A DNA stretch of 64,000 nt from contig NZ_VLKE01000001.1 in NCBI RefSeq assembly GCF_007830265.1, positions 930,001-994,000 of the forward strand, written 5' to 3'. Shown piece by piece: positions 8,667-16,726 of the stretch. The translations under genes and the position numbers were made by a program. The notes under the pieces are model-generated. The model made no database searches, was not told the origin of the DNA, and saw only the letters and a list, made by a program, of their open reading frames with translations. Numbering within the stretch: the stretch's first letter is position 1; each line of letters opens with the position of its first letter. The DNA comes from Micromonospora olivasterospora (GTDB lineage Bacteria > Actinomycetota > Actinomycetes > Mycobacteriales > Micromonosporaceae).

Positions 8667-9071
8667 TCAGGCCGCGAGGAAGGAGAGGCGGACCTGGCGG
8701 GTGGGGTTGTCGCCGTTGGTGTCGACCAGGCAGATCGACTGCCAGGTGCCCAGCGCGAGCCGCCCCCCGACCACCGGCACGGTCGCGTACGGCGGGACGA
8801 AGGCCGGCAGCACGTGGTCCCGCCCGTGGCCGGGCGAGCCGTGCCGGTGTCGCCAGCGGCCGTCCGCGGGCAGCAGGTCGTCGAGGGCACGCAGCAGGTC
8901 GTCGTCCGAGCCGGATCCGGTCTCGATCAGCGCGAGCCCGGCCGTGGCGTGCGGCACGAAGACGTGCAGCAACCCGTCCCCCTGGCCGGAGACGAACCGC
9001 TCGGCCTCGGCGGTGATGTCCCGGACGGTCGGCCGGGACCCGGTCTGAACGGTGATCACCTCAGTGCGCAC
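8667..9071 (-). CDS. YjbQ/UPF0047 family protein
   Basis: The 134-residue protein starts at a GTG and reads VRTEVITVQTGSRPTVRDIT. It contains the family hallmarks HVFVPHATAGLALIE, GHGRDHVLPAF and LALGTWQSICLVDTN. Members of this family have been associated with a weak thiamine-phosphate-synthase activity, but their true role is unsettled. The length is typical (about 130-140). The GTG is chosen because the family alignment begins there; the ribosome site is weak. Confidence 0.85.
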   Translation of the reverse strand: MRTEVITVQTGSRPTVRDITAEAERFVSGQGDGLLHVFVPHATAGLALIETGSGSDDDLLRALDDLLPADGRWRHRHGSPGHGRDHVLPAFVPPYATVPVVGGRLALGTWQSICLVDTNGDNPTRQVRLSFLAA

Positions 9072-9323
9072 CCCCGCATTCTGCCGCAGCGGGGGCCACG
9101 GGCCGGGAGCAACGCGACACCCCACGCCGGGCGCCGTGGTTCGGCCGCCCCGCCCGTTACCGGATCACACTCGATCGTTGATGGAGTGGCCTCGTCCCGC
9201 GCTCGATCCCACTACTTCACGGATTGAGCACGATCTTGGCGCGGAGCGCGGAGCGCGGGGACGCAGCGCGCGAGGCAGGGGCGCGCGAGCGCGGGACTCG
9301 GAGTGGTGAAACCCCTGGCCAGG

Positions 9324-9803
9324 TCACCAGCCGCCGCCACCGCCACTGTCGCCCCCGGACGAACCGCCACCCGACCAGCCGCCGTCGCCCCCGGACGAAC
9401 CGCCACCCGACCAACCGCCGTCGCCCCCGGACGAACCGCCGCCCGACCAGCCGCCCGGCCAGCCGCCGGAGTCCGCGCCGCCGGACGAACCGCCGACGGA
9501 GTCCGCGCCGCCGGACCAGCCGGAGTCACCGCTCGGGTGGTACGCGCCGACGGGGCCGGCCGGCAGGGTCGCGTCGTACCCGCCGCCGGAGCGGCCTCGC
9601 GGGGCCGTCGAGGCGTAGCCGTGCCGGGGCCGGTCGCCGCGGGCCGAGGAGAGAAAGGCCAGCCCCACGGCCAGCAGGGCGAGCCCGAGCAGCCCGAGCG
9701 GGACCATGCCCGCCCTGCCCCGGGCCAGCCCGGCCACGGCCAGCGGGAGGGCCAGCCCGCCGGCCAGCACGAGTACGCTCGCCAGCGCCCGTCGCGTCGT
9801 CAT
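9324..9803 (-). CDS. Small membrane protein with Gly/Ser/Trp repeat tail
   Basis: The 159-residue protein starts MTTRRALASVLVLAGGLALP and has two hydrophobic segments (about 8-25 and 32-51). A tail from about residue 70 to the end consists largely of repeats of GGWSGGGSSGGD. The repeats are encoded by a 36-bp tandem DNA repeat. The tail is probably disordered. No known domain is seen and no function can be assigned. Its start is 10 bases from the left end of the TnpB element, whose insertion may have removed its promoter. Confidence 0.65.
   Translation of the reverse strand: MTTRRALASVLVLAGGLALPLAVAGLARGRAGMVPLGLLGLALLAVGLAFLSSARGDRPRHGYASTAPRGRSGGGYDATLPAGPVGAYHPSGDSGWSGGADSVGGSSGGADSGGWPGGWSGGGSSGGDGGWSGGGSSGGDGGWSGGGSSGGDSGGGGGW
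9348..9455. repeat. 36-bp tandem repeat within coding sequence
   Basis: About three near-identical 36-bp units, each containing GTCGCCCCCGGACGAACCGC on the plus strand, encode the repeated GGWSGGGSSGGD tail of the minus-strand membrane protein. The period is a multiple of three, so copy-number changes would keep the frame. Confidence 0.75.
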
Positions 9804-9813
9804 GGCCCCGAGG

Positions 9814-9844
9814 CTAGTGCGGTGTCCACAGACGTTTGCCGGGT
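9814..9844 (+). repeat. Left terminal inverted repeat of TnpB element
   Basis: It begins CTAGTGCGGTGTCCACAGAC and continues GTTTGCCGGGT. It matches the inverted right end with four mismatches. Confidence 0.8.
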
Positions 9845-9860
9845 TCGTCGGCGGTGAAAA

Positions 9861-11324
9861 TTGTCGTACTGGTGGTGTTGGCTTCGGTTCGTGCCTCGTC
9901 GTCGGGATCCGGATGCGCCGCGGGTGGTGCATCGCACCGCTCGTGTCGCGTTGCGGGTGACGGCGGGGCAGCGGCGGCGGTGTTTCGGCCTGCTGCGGTC
10001 GGCCGGTGACGTATGGGCGTGCGTGCTGGAGGTCAACGCGTGGCGGCGGCGCCGCCACGACGCCCCGCTGGCGGGCTATCAGGAGTTGTGTCGGGAATTG
10101 TCGGCCTCGGGTGCGGGGACTTTCGCGGAGTTGGACTCGACGGGTGCGCGGTCGGTGTTGCGGCGGTTTTCGGATGCGTGGTTCGCGGCGGCGAAACAAC
10201 GCAGGGCCGGTGACGCGTCGGCGCGGTTTCCGAGGCGGCGGCGGGGGTTGGTGCCGGTGCGCTGGTACCACGGCACGTTCACCCTCGACGGCCACCGCGT
10301 GCGTATCCCCACCGCGAGAGGCACCACCGCGTTGTGGGTGCGGCTGGCGCGTCAGGTGCCGTATCCGGTGGAGCAGGTCCGCTCGATCACCCTGCTGTGC
10401 GAGGGCGGCCGGTTGTTCCTCGACGTCACCGCCGAGGTCCCGGTCGCGGTGTACCCGCCCGGTGAGGGGCCGGACCCTGCCAGGGTCGCGGGCGTGGACA
10501 TCGGCATCATCCACCCGTACGCCGTCGCTGGCCCTGGCGGGCAGGCGCTGCTGGTGTCCGGGCGGGCGATCCGCGCCGAGCATCGCATGCACCTGGCCGA
10601 CACCAAAGCCCGCCACCGTGCCGTCGCCCGCCGGGCACCGAAACCCGGTCAGCGGGGGTCACGGCGGTGGCGCCGATACCGGGCCCGCGCCCGGGCGGTG
10701 GAGGGCCGGCACCGGCGGCGGGTGCGCCAGGCCCAGCACGAGGCCGCCCGCGCCGTCGTCGGGTGGGCTGTCGAGCAGCGGGTCGGGGTGCTGCACGTCG
10801 GTGACCCCCGCGGTGTGCTGGACCTGCCGGCCGGGCGGCGGCACAACCTGCGGCTACGGCAGTGGCAGATCGGCCGACTGTTGCAGATCCTGACCGACAA
10901 GGCCACCCTCGCCGGCATCACCGTCCACCTGGTCGACGAACGCGGCACGTCCTCGACCTGCCCCACCTGCCGCCAGCGGATACCGAAGCCGCGTGGGCGG
11001 ACCCTGACCTGCCCGCACTGCCAGTTCACCGGCCACCGCGACCTCGTCGCAGCGGCCAGCATCGCCACCCGTATCCCGGGCGGCGGACGCACCACCCCCA
11101 CAGCCATCGTGCTGCCCGGGATGGTCACGCACCGTCGAGCCGGCCGGCACCTCCCCGGCGCTGGCCGGTCCCGACCTGACCCCCGCCGCCCACCCGGCGG
11201 CGTGCGGGTCAAGATGGCCCGCTGTGGCCCGCCCCACCGACCAGTGGGGAGTCGCTCGCCCAACAAGCGAGGATCCACAACACCCCACCGGAGACCCGGT
11301 GAACGTCAGTGGACACAGCACTAG
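9861..11324 (+). CDS. TnpB-like protein with altered RuvC-II site
   Basis: The frame gives 487 residues, but homology starts near the GTG at 9924, so the true protein is probably about 466. RuvC-I is GVDIGI (Asp213), the Arg-rich bridge region lies at about 255-290, a zinc ribbon has CPTC and CPHC, and RuvC-III is GHRDLVAA (Asp394). The RuvC-II glutamate expected in a V-E-D-L-type motif is replaced: the sequence is HVGDPRG (Gly314-Asp315). An alternative acid, Glu360 in VDERGTSSTC, is nearby. The C-terminal 80 residues run through the right terminal repeat and the TAG stop lies in its CTAG. It may be a nuclease with a rearranged active site or a nuclease-dead RNA-guided binder. Confidence 0.8.
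   Translation: MSYWWCWLRFVPRRRDPDAPRVVHRTARVALRVTAGQRRRCFGLLRSAGDVWACVLEVNAWRRRRHDAPLAGYQELCRELSASGAGTFAELDSTGARSVLRRFSDAWFAAAKQRRAGDASARFPRRRRGLVPVRWYHGTFTLDGHRVRIPTARGTTALWVRLARQVPYPVEQVRSITLLCEGGRLFLDVTAEVPVAVYPPGEGPDPARVAGVDIGIIHPYAVAGPGGQALLVSGRAIRAEHRMHLADTKARHRAVARRAPKPGQRGSRRWRRYRARARAVEGRHRRRVRQAQHEAARAVVGWAVEQRVGVLHVGDPRGVLDLPAGRRHNLRLRQWQIGRLLQILTDKATLAGITVHLVDERGTSSTCPTCRQRIPKPRGRTLTCPHCQFTGHRDLVAAASIATRIPGGGRTTPTAIVLPGMVTHRRAGRHLPGAGRSRPDPRRPPGGVRVKMARCGPPHRPVGSRSPNKRGSTTPHRRPGERQWTQH
11294..11324 (-). repeat. Right terminal inverted repeat of TnpB element
   Basis: Read on the minus strand it begins CTAGTGCTGTGTCCACTGAC and continues GTTCACCGGGT. It overlaps the 3' end of the tnpB-like gene, including its stop codon. 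Confidence 0.8.
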
Positions 11325-11489
11325 GAGAGCAGGGCAACCCCGTCACGGAGACCCCGGGCCAGCGGAAAGTTACTGGCGGGTACCTGTGTCCGACATCGCG
11401 TCTGGGGGAGCCAGACGTGACGGGAGCCGCCACCACGGGGCAGGATGACGCTAGAGACCTATCCCACACACACAACCGAGGGAACGCCA

Positions 11490-14234
11490 GTGGCTACGGA
11501 ACGCAAGCGCCCGGTGATCACCGCCGGTCTGCCGAGCCAGCTTCCGGACATCGACCCCGAAGAGACCAGCGAATGGGTCGAGTCGCTTGACGGTGTCATC
11601 GACGAGCGCGGAACCAAACGCGCCCGGTACGTCATGCTGCGCCTGCTCGAGCGGGCCCGCGAGCGCCAGGTCGGCGTGCCGTCGCTGACCACCACCGACT
11701 ACATCAACACCATTCCGCCGGAGCGCGAGCCGTGGTTCCCGGGTGACGAGCACGTCGAGCGGCGGCTCCGGGCGTACATCCGGTGGAACGCGGCGATGCT
11801 GGTGCACCGGGCGCAGCGCCCCGAGATCGGCGTCGGCGGGCACATCTCGACGTTCGCCAGCTCCGCGTCGCTGTACGAGGTCGGGTTCAACCACTTCTTC
11901 CGCGGCAAGAACCACCCGGGCGGCGGCGACCACATCTTCTACCAGGGGCACGCCTCCCCCGGGATGTACGCGCGGGCGTTCCTCGAGGGGCGGCTGAGCG
12001 AGGACCAGCTCGACGGGTTCCGGCAGGAGCTGTCCCACCCGGGCGGCGGCCTTCCGTCGTACCCGCACCCGCGGCTGATGCCGGACTTCTGGGAGTTCCC
12101 CACGGTCTCCATGGGCCTCGGCCCGCTCAACGCCATCTACCAGGCCCGGTTCAACCGGTACCTGCACCACCGCGGCATCAAGGACACCTCGCAGCAGCAC
12201 GTCTGGGCGTTCCTCGGCGACGGCGAGATGGACGAGGTCGAGTCGCTCGGCGGGATCGGCGTGGCCGCCCGCGAGGAGCTGGACAACCTCACCTTCGTCA
12301 TCAACTGCAACCTCCAGCGGCTCGACGGCCCCGTCCGCGGCAACGGCAAGGTCATGCAGGAGCTGGAGGCGTTCTTCCGGGGCGCCGGCTGGAACGTCAT
12401 CAAGGTCGTCTGGGGCCGCGAGTGGGACCCGCTGCTCGCCGCCGACACCGACGGCGCGCTGGTCAACCTCATGAACACCACGCCGGACGGCGACTACCAG
12501 ACCTACAAGGCCGAGTCCGGGGCGTACGTCCGGGAGCACTTCTTCGGCCGCGACCCGCGCACGCGCAAGATGGTCGAGCACCTGAGCGACGACGAGATCT
12601 GGAACCTCAAGCGGGGCGGCCACGACTACCGCAAGCTCTACGCGGCGTACAAGGCGGCGATGGAGCACACCGGCCAGCCGACGGTGATCCTGGCCAAGAC
12701 GATCAAGGGCTGGACGCTCGGCTCGCACTTCGAGGGCCGCAACGCCACGCACCAGATGAAGAAGCTGACGCTGGAGGACCTGAAGCTCTTCCGCGACCGG
12801 CTCTACCTGGACATCCCGGACAAGGCGCTGGAGGAGAGCCCGTACCTCCCGCCGTACTACCACCCGGGCGATAAGTCCGAGGAGATCGCGTACCTGAAGG
12901 AGCGCCGCCAGCAGCTCGGCGGGTACCTGCCGACGCGGCGGACCGAGCACAAGGCGCTGGCCATCCCGGCCACCGAGCGGTTCTCGGACGTCAAGCGCGG
13001 CTCCGGCAAGCAGAAGATCGCCACGACCATGGCCTTCGTGCGTCTACTCAAGGACATCATGAAGGACAAGGAGTTCGGCAAGCGCTGGGTGCCGATCATC
13101 CCGGACGAGGCCCGCACCTTCGGCATGGACTCGCTGTTCCCGACGCAGAAGATCTACTCGCCGCACGGCCAGCGGTACACGTCGGTGGACCGGGACCTGT
13201 TCCTGTCGTACAAGGAGGCGACGACCGGGCAGATCCTGCACGAGGGCATCAACGAGGCCGGCTCGGTCGCCTCGTTCACCGCCGCCGGCACCTCGTACGC
13301 CACCCACGGCGAGCCGATGATCCCGCTGTACATCTTCTACTCGATGTTCGGCTTCCAGCGCACCGGCGACGGCTTCTGGGCCGCGGCCGACCAGATGGCC
13401 CGGGGCTTCGTGCTGGGCGCGACCGCGGGGCGGACCACGCTCAACGGCGAGGGCCTGCAGCACGAGGACGGCCACTCGCTGCTGCTCGCCGCCACGAACC
13501 CGGCGGTGGTCGCCTACGACGCGGCGTTCGCGTTCGAGCTGGCGCACATCGTGGAGAACGGCCTGCACCGGATGTACGGCGAGAAGCAGGAGAACATCTT
13601 CTACTACCTCACCATCTACAACGAGCCGATCTACCATCCCGCCGAGCCGGCCGAGCTGGACGTCGAGGGGCTGCTCAAGGGCATCTACCGCTACGCCCCG
13701 GCGCCGCAGGTCGAGGGGAACGCGCCACGGGCCAACATCCTGGCCTCCGGCACGGGCATGCAGTGGGCGCTGCGGGCGCAGCAGCTGCTGGCCCAGGACT
13801 GGGGGGTGGCCGCCGACGTCTGGTCGGTGACCTCCTGGACGGAGCTGCGCCGGGACGCGGTGGAGTGCGAGGAGCACAACCTGCTCAACCCGGGCGCCGA
13901 GCAGCGGGTGCCGTACCTCCAGCAGAAGCTGGCCGACGCCGACGGCCCGAAGGTCGCGGTCAGCGACTGGATGCGCGCCGTACCGGACCTGATCGCCCGC
14001 TGGGTACCGGGTGACTACACCTCGCTCGGCACCGACGGGTTCGGCCTGTCCGACACCCGGCACGCGCTGCGCCGGCACTTCCACGTCGACGCCGAGTCGG
14101 TGACGGTCGCGGCGCTGCGGCAGCTCGCGCTGCGCGGCGCGGTGCCGGCCACCGTGCCGGCCGAGGCGGCGAAGAAGTACGCCATCGACGACGTCAACGC
14201 CGCCCCGGTCGGCGAGACCGGCGGCGACAGCTAG
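11490..14234 (+). CDS. aceE: Pyruvate dehydrogenase E1 component, homodimeric type
   Basis: The 914-residue protein matches AceE along its full length. The thiamine-diphosphate motif is [15 protein letters not shown]...NLTFVINCN near residues 240-275. Further conserved blocks are [20 protein letters not shown] and [11 protein letters not shown]. It decarboxylates pyruvate and passes acetyl groups to the lipoyl E2 subunit in the cytoplasm. The GTG at 11490 has GAGGGA seven bases upstream; an in-frame ATG at 11445 would add 15 residues. The gene starts about 165 bases after the TnpB element and is followed by a strong terminator. Confidence 0.95.
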   Translation: MATERKRPVITAGLPSQLPDIDPEETSEWVESLDGVIDERGTKRARYVMLRLLERARERQVGVPSLTTTDYINTIPPEREPWFPGDEHVERRLRAYIRWNAAMLVHRAQRPEIGVGGHISTFASSASLYEVGFNHFFRGKNHPGGGDHIFYQGHASPGMYARAFLEGRLSEDQLDGFRQELSHPGGGLPSYPHPRLMPDFWEFPTVSMGLGPLNAIYQARFNRYLHHRGIKDTSQQHVWAFLGDGEMDEVESLGGIGVAAREELDNLTFVINCNLQRLDGPVRGNGKVMQELEAFFRGAGWNVIKVVWGREWDPLLAADTDGALVNLMNTTPDGDYQTYKAESGAYVREHFFGRDPRTRKMVEHLSDDEIWNLKRGGHDYRKLYAAYKAAMEHTGQPTVILAKTIKGWTLGSHFEGRNATHQMKKLTLEDLKLFRDRLYLDIPDKALEESPYLPPYYHPGDKSEEIAYLKERRQQLGGYLPTRRTEHKALAIPATERFSDVKRGSGKQKIATTMAFVRLLKDIMKDKEFGKRWVPIIPDEARTFGMDSLFPTQKIYSPHGQRYTSVDRDLFLSYKEATTGQILHEGINEAGSVASFTAAGTSYATHGEPMIPLYIFYSMFGFQRTGDGFWAAADQMARGFVLGATAGRTTLNGEGLQHEDGHSLLLAATNPAVVAYDAAFAFELAHIVENGLHRMYGEKQENIFYYLTIYNEPIYHPAEPAELDVEGLLKGIYRYAPAPQVEGNAPRANILASGTGMQWALRAQQLLAQDWGVAADVWSVTSWTELRRDAVECEEHNLLNPGAEQRVPYLQQKLADADGPKVAVSDWMRAVPDLIARWVPGDYTSLGTDGFGLSDTRHALRRHFHVDAESVTVAALRQLALRGAVPATVPAEAAKKYAIDDVNAAPVGETGGDS

Positions 14235-14248
14235 GCCGTACGGCGACA

Positions 14249-14282
14249 GGGCCCGGCGCGGTGGTCATACCGCGCCGGGCCC
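14249..14282 (+). terminator. Rho-independent-type hairpin after aceE
   Basis: A perfect 14-bp stem, GGGCCCGGCGCGGT paired with its complement, closes a 6-base loop GGTCAT. It lies 15 bases after the aceE stop. There is no T-tract, as is usual in high-GC actinobacteria. Confidence 0.85.
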
Positions 14283-14338
14283 TCGTCTCGATGGCCGGCA
14301 ACGGCGTATTGATTTCCACGAAACGATGGACCGGCATG

Positions 14339-14354
14339 CTCTAGGTATGTAGAG
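14339..14354. promoter_or_regulatory. Candidate PadR operator
   Basis: CTCTA and TAGAG flank a 6-base centre GGTATG, eight bases before the padR start codon. A palindrome overlapping the likely promoter fits autoregulation by the PadR-like protein. The site is AT-rich relative to its surroundings. Binding is inferred, not shown. Confidence 0.45.
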
Positions 14355-14361
14355 TTTGGAT

Positions 14362-14721
14362 ATGCCGCGCATCCGAGACACCTCCCCCCAGACGCTGCGC
14401 GTCCTCCAGGCCCTGTTGCACGATCCGCAGGAATGGCGGTACGGCTACGACCTGAGCAAGGAGACCGGCCTTGCCTCCGGCACCCTCTACCCGATCCTGA
14501 TGCGACTGTCGGAACGCGAACTGCTCGACGCGCAGTGGACCCCGCCTGCCCGCCCTGGCCTGCCGGCCCGGCACACCTACCGTCTGACCGGCGAGGGCAT
14601 GCGGCTGGCACGGGAGCGGCTAACCGCACGGACCGAGGCAGTACAGGCCAAACCGGCCACCGGGCGACTACGCCAAGCGATGGAGGCTTTCCTCACGCCG
14701 CTGAGCGGATACGCCCGATGA
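14362..14721 (+). CDS. PadR-family transcriptional regulator
   Basis: The 119-residue protein begins MPRIRDTSPQTLRVLQALLH and has the PadR winged helix with GYDLSKETGLASGTLYPILM followed by LPARHTYRLTGEG. PadR proteins usually repress nearby transporter or stress genes and are released by a ligand. Its stop overlaps the start of the next gene by four bases (ATGA), so it is the first gene of an operon running to 19035. No Shine-Dalgarno site is evident before the ATG, which suggests a short-leader or leaderless message. Confidence 0.9.
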   Translation: MPRIRDTSPQTLRVLQALLHDPQEWRYGYDLSKETGLASGTLYPILMRLSERELLDAQWTPPARPGLPARHTYRLTGEGMRLARERLTARTEAVQAKPATGRLRQAMEAFLTPLSGYAR

Positions 14722-15431
14722 CCGCCAACGGAATGCAGCGACGGATCCGCGCCGCCTCTCACGCGCTGCTGGTAGCGGTTGTGCGTGGCAGGGGCAATCG
14801 CGGCGGAGCATGGGGCGAGGCAATCCTCGCCGAGCACGACCAGACGACCGGGACGATCGAAGCGGTCCGCTGGACGATGAGCTCCCTCCGCGTCGTGCTT
14901 CGCGAGCGGCAGGGGCGACGGGCTGCCCAAATTAGCCCGGTCAGGCGTATGCGACTGTCGCAACGGCTGGCCGCCTCGGCGCTGGTGGCAGCCGTGGCCG
15001 GGGTACTGATTCAGCAGTTCGTCGTCGGCCTCACCCCGGTTCAGTCCATTGCGATGGAGCCCACGCTACGGGTCGACGACCGTGTCGTGGTCGACCGCAT
15101 CGCGTTCCGCCTGCTCCACCTCAACCACGGCGATGTCGTACTGCTTCGCGGCGAAGATGGCATGGCCAGCGCTCTCCAGCGCGTGGTGGGACTCCCCGGG
15201 GACCAACTCTCGTGCGACCGGGGCCGACTGTACCGCAACAGCGAGCAGGTCGAGGAGGCCTACCTGAACGCGAAAGACCGGACCGAGTGTTCCCCCGTCA
15301 CCGTACCGGCCGAGACGGTCTATGTGATGGGCGACGGTCGTGGGGTGGCCCGGGATTCCCGTGAGTATGGGCCCATACCGCAGGACCGGGTGATCGGCCG
15401 GGTCCTGAGTCGAATCTGGCCGATGGGGTAA
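14718..15431 (+). CDS. Signal peptidase I-like protein without catalytic dyad
   Basis: The 237-residue protein has an N-terminal region of about 75 residues (AWGEAILAEHDQTTGTIEAV), one transmembrane helix at about 84-104, and an S26 signal-peptidase fold. Conserved boxes are easily seen: QSIAMEPTL, LQRVVGLPGD and GDGRGVARDSREYGP. In active enzymes the Met of the first box is preceded by the nucleophilic Ser and the second box carries the general-base Lys. Here these are Ala112 and Gln154, so proteolysis by the Ser-Lys mechanism should be impossible. It overlaps padR by four bases and precedes a secreted protein and an ABC exporter, so it may act as a non-catalytic binding or chaperone factor. 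Confidence 0.85.
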   Translation: MTANGMQRRIRAASHALLVAVVRGRGNRGGAWGEAILAEHDQTTGTIEAVRWTMSSLRVVLRERQGRRAAQISPVRRMRLSQRLAASALVAAVAGVLIQQFVVGLTPVQSIAMEPTLRVDDRVVVDRIAFRLLHLNHGDVVLLRGEDGMASALQRVVGLPGDQLSCDRGRLYRNSEQVEEAYLNAKDRTECSPVTVPAETVYVMGDGRGVARDSREYGPIPQDRVIGRVLSRIWPMG

Positions 15432-15625
15432 CAACACCACCAAGTCCGACCCGTCTTGCTCGACGCGACCATCAATAGACGCCATCAGCGGCTAGCAGCC
15501 GTCCACCATTCCAGCGAACACGGAGGGTAGCAGGGTTGTAAAAGATTGAGGTTTATGGTTGATCTCTTCGGGCGCCCACCCTCGAATCGTCGAATTTCTT
15601 GAGCGCCAAACGGGGAGGTACACCC

Positions 15626-16045
15626 TTGACCAGGGGTAAGAAACTAGTCGCTACCGCCGGCCTGTCCGCAGCATTCGTACTCGGATTCGCATCCACGGCC
15701 CACGCATTGGGCAGCGGCCCGCTGAATCTCGACAACGGCACGGGCCACTTCTCAGGGCAGTGGGAGTTCTATCCGCAGGGTACCGGCCACGGGGGCCTGC
15801 ACGTCTGGGGAAGCGTCTGCGACGACTCCGCAGACGGCAACGGCGTCTACGGCCAGGGCCGGGTGCACGGGCTGAGCTGGTCCAGCCAGCGCGGGGACAG
15901 CAACGGCAGCGCGGCTGGATGTGGGTCCGAGAATCGCGAGTTCTACGATTCCGCGACGACGTACTCGAGCTACGGCTACTATCAGGTATGCACTGACGAT
16001 CTTGGATCGGACACCTGCGACGTCTCGGCTCGACTCAACCGATAA
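15626..16045 (+). CDS. Secreted four-cysteine protein of unknown function
   Basis: The TTG at 15626 is eight bases after GGGGAGG and gives 139 residues. A Sec signal peptide is clear: MTRGKKLVATAGLSAAFVLG, then FASTAHA with likely cleavage after residue 27. The mature part is about 112 residues, rich in Gly, Ser, Tyr and Trp, with four cysteines at 65, 99, 122 and 131 that could form two disulfides. I recognise no family. Exported small proteins next to ABC/FtsX pairs are often bacteriocin-like, and lactococcin-972 clusters have a similar gene order, but the sequence does not look like lactococcin 972. Function remains open. Confidence 0.75.
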   Translation: MTRGKKLVATAGLSAAFVLGFASTAHALGSGPLNLDNGTGHFSGQWEFYPQGTGHGGLHVWGSVCDDSADGNGVYGQGRVHGLSWSSQRGDSNGSAAGCGSENREFYDSATTYSSYGYYQVCTDDLGSDTCDVSARLNR

Positions 16046-16072
16046 CTGTTTCCTGCGTAGTTAAGGAAAACC

Positions 16073-16726
16073 GTGCTCTCAGCGGAAAAACTGACGCTGA
16101 GCTTCGGTAAGACGGTGGCGCTCGCAGGAGCGAGCGCCACCGTCCACCGCGGCGAGGTATTAGCCCTGGTCGGCCCGAGCGGTTCCGGCAAGTCCACGAT
16201 GCTCTACTGCATGGCCGGGCTGCTCGATCCCGATGGCGGCAAGGTCGAGTTTGACGGCAGAATCCTCACGAAGCTTAACGACGACGTCCGCTCCGATTTG
16301 CGTCGCCGCGAGTTCGGGTTCGTGTTCCAGTTCGCTGAACTCGTACCTGAGTTGTCACTCCGAGAGAACGTGTCATTGCCCTTGGAACTCAACGGCGTTT
16401 CGCGCCGGGAACGTGAAGCACGAGTGGACGAACTGCTGGATCGGCTCGGCATCGCGGAGCAGGCGGGACGCCGCCCGGCCAAGGTGTCCGGCGGGCAGGC
16501 GCAACGCGCCGCCGTCGCGCGCGCCATGGCGCACCGGCCCCGCGTCCTGTTCGCCGACGAGCCCACTGGCGCGCTGGACAGCCAGAACGGCACTCTCGTC
16601 CTCGACGCGCTGCTCGATCTGGCGGCGGTTGACGAGACCGCCGTCGTCCTGGTGACACACGATCCGGAGATCTCGGCACGCGCGCACCGGGTCGTCCAGA
16701 TGCGTGACGGCGTGGCGACCTCATGA
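16073..16726 (+). CDS. ABC transporter ATP-binding protein (MacB/LolD type)
   Basis: The 217-residue protein starts at a GTG. It has Walker A GPSGSGKST (34-42), the signature VSGGQAQR, Walker B VLFADEP and the switch VTHD. The length and the FVFQFAEL Q-loop context are those of LolD/MacB/FtsE-type ATPases that work with FtsX-like permeases rather than classical importers. Its end overlaps the permease start by four bases. It powers the membrane partner on the cytoplasmic side. Confidence 0.92.
   Translation: MLSAEKLTLSFGKTVALAGASATVHRGEVLALVGPSGSGKSTMLYCMAGLLDPDGGKVEFDGRILTKLNDDVRSDLRRREFGFVFQFAELVPELSLRENVSLPLELNGVSRREREARVDELLDRLGIAEQAGRRPAKVSGGQAQRAAVARAMAHRPRVLFADEPTGALDSQNGTLVLDALLDLAAVDETAVVLVTHDPEISARAHRVVQMRDGVATS

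Larger units (their letters stand above)
9814..11324 (+). mobile_element. TnpB-containing element with 31-bp terminal inverted repeats
   Basis: The ends are inverted copies: 31 bases at 9814-9844 match the complement of 11294-11324 at 27 positions. Both ends carry the palindrome CTAG at the outer edge, which could be part of the repeat or a 4-bp target duplication. The only gene inside is a TnpB-like protein; no TnpA, serine recombinase or DDE transposase is present. IS605 and IS607 elements normally lack terminal inverted repeats, so this arrangement is unusual and suggests mobilisation in trans by another transposase. It is inserted between a membrane-protein gene and aceE. Confidence 0.75.

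Noticed and set aside
9348..9455. 36-bp direct repeats as a CRISPR array
   Set aside because: The units are contiguous without spacers and encode a Gly/Ser/Trp-rich protein tail.
15626..16045. Secreted protein as a lactococcin 972 family bacteriocin
   Set aside because: Gene order is similar, but the four-cysteine mature sequence does not show the lactococcin 972 pattern; kept as unknown.
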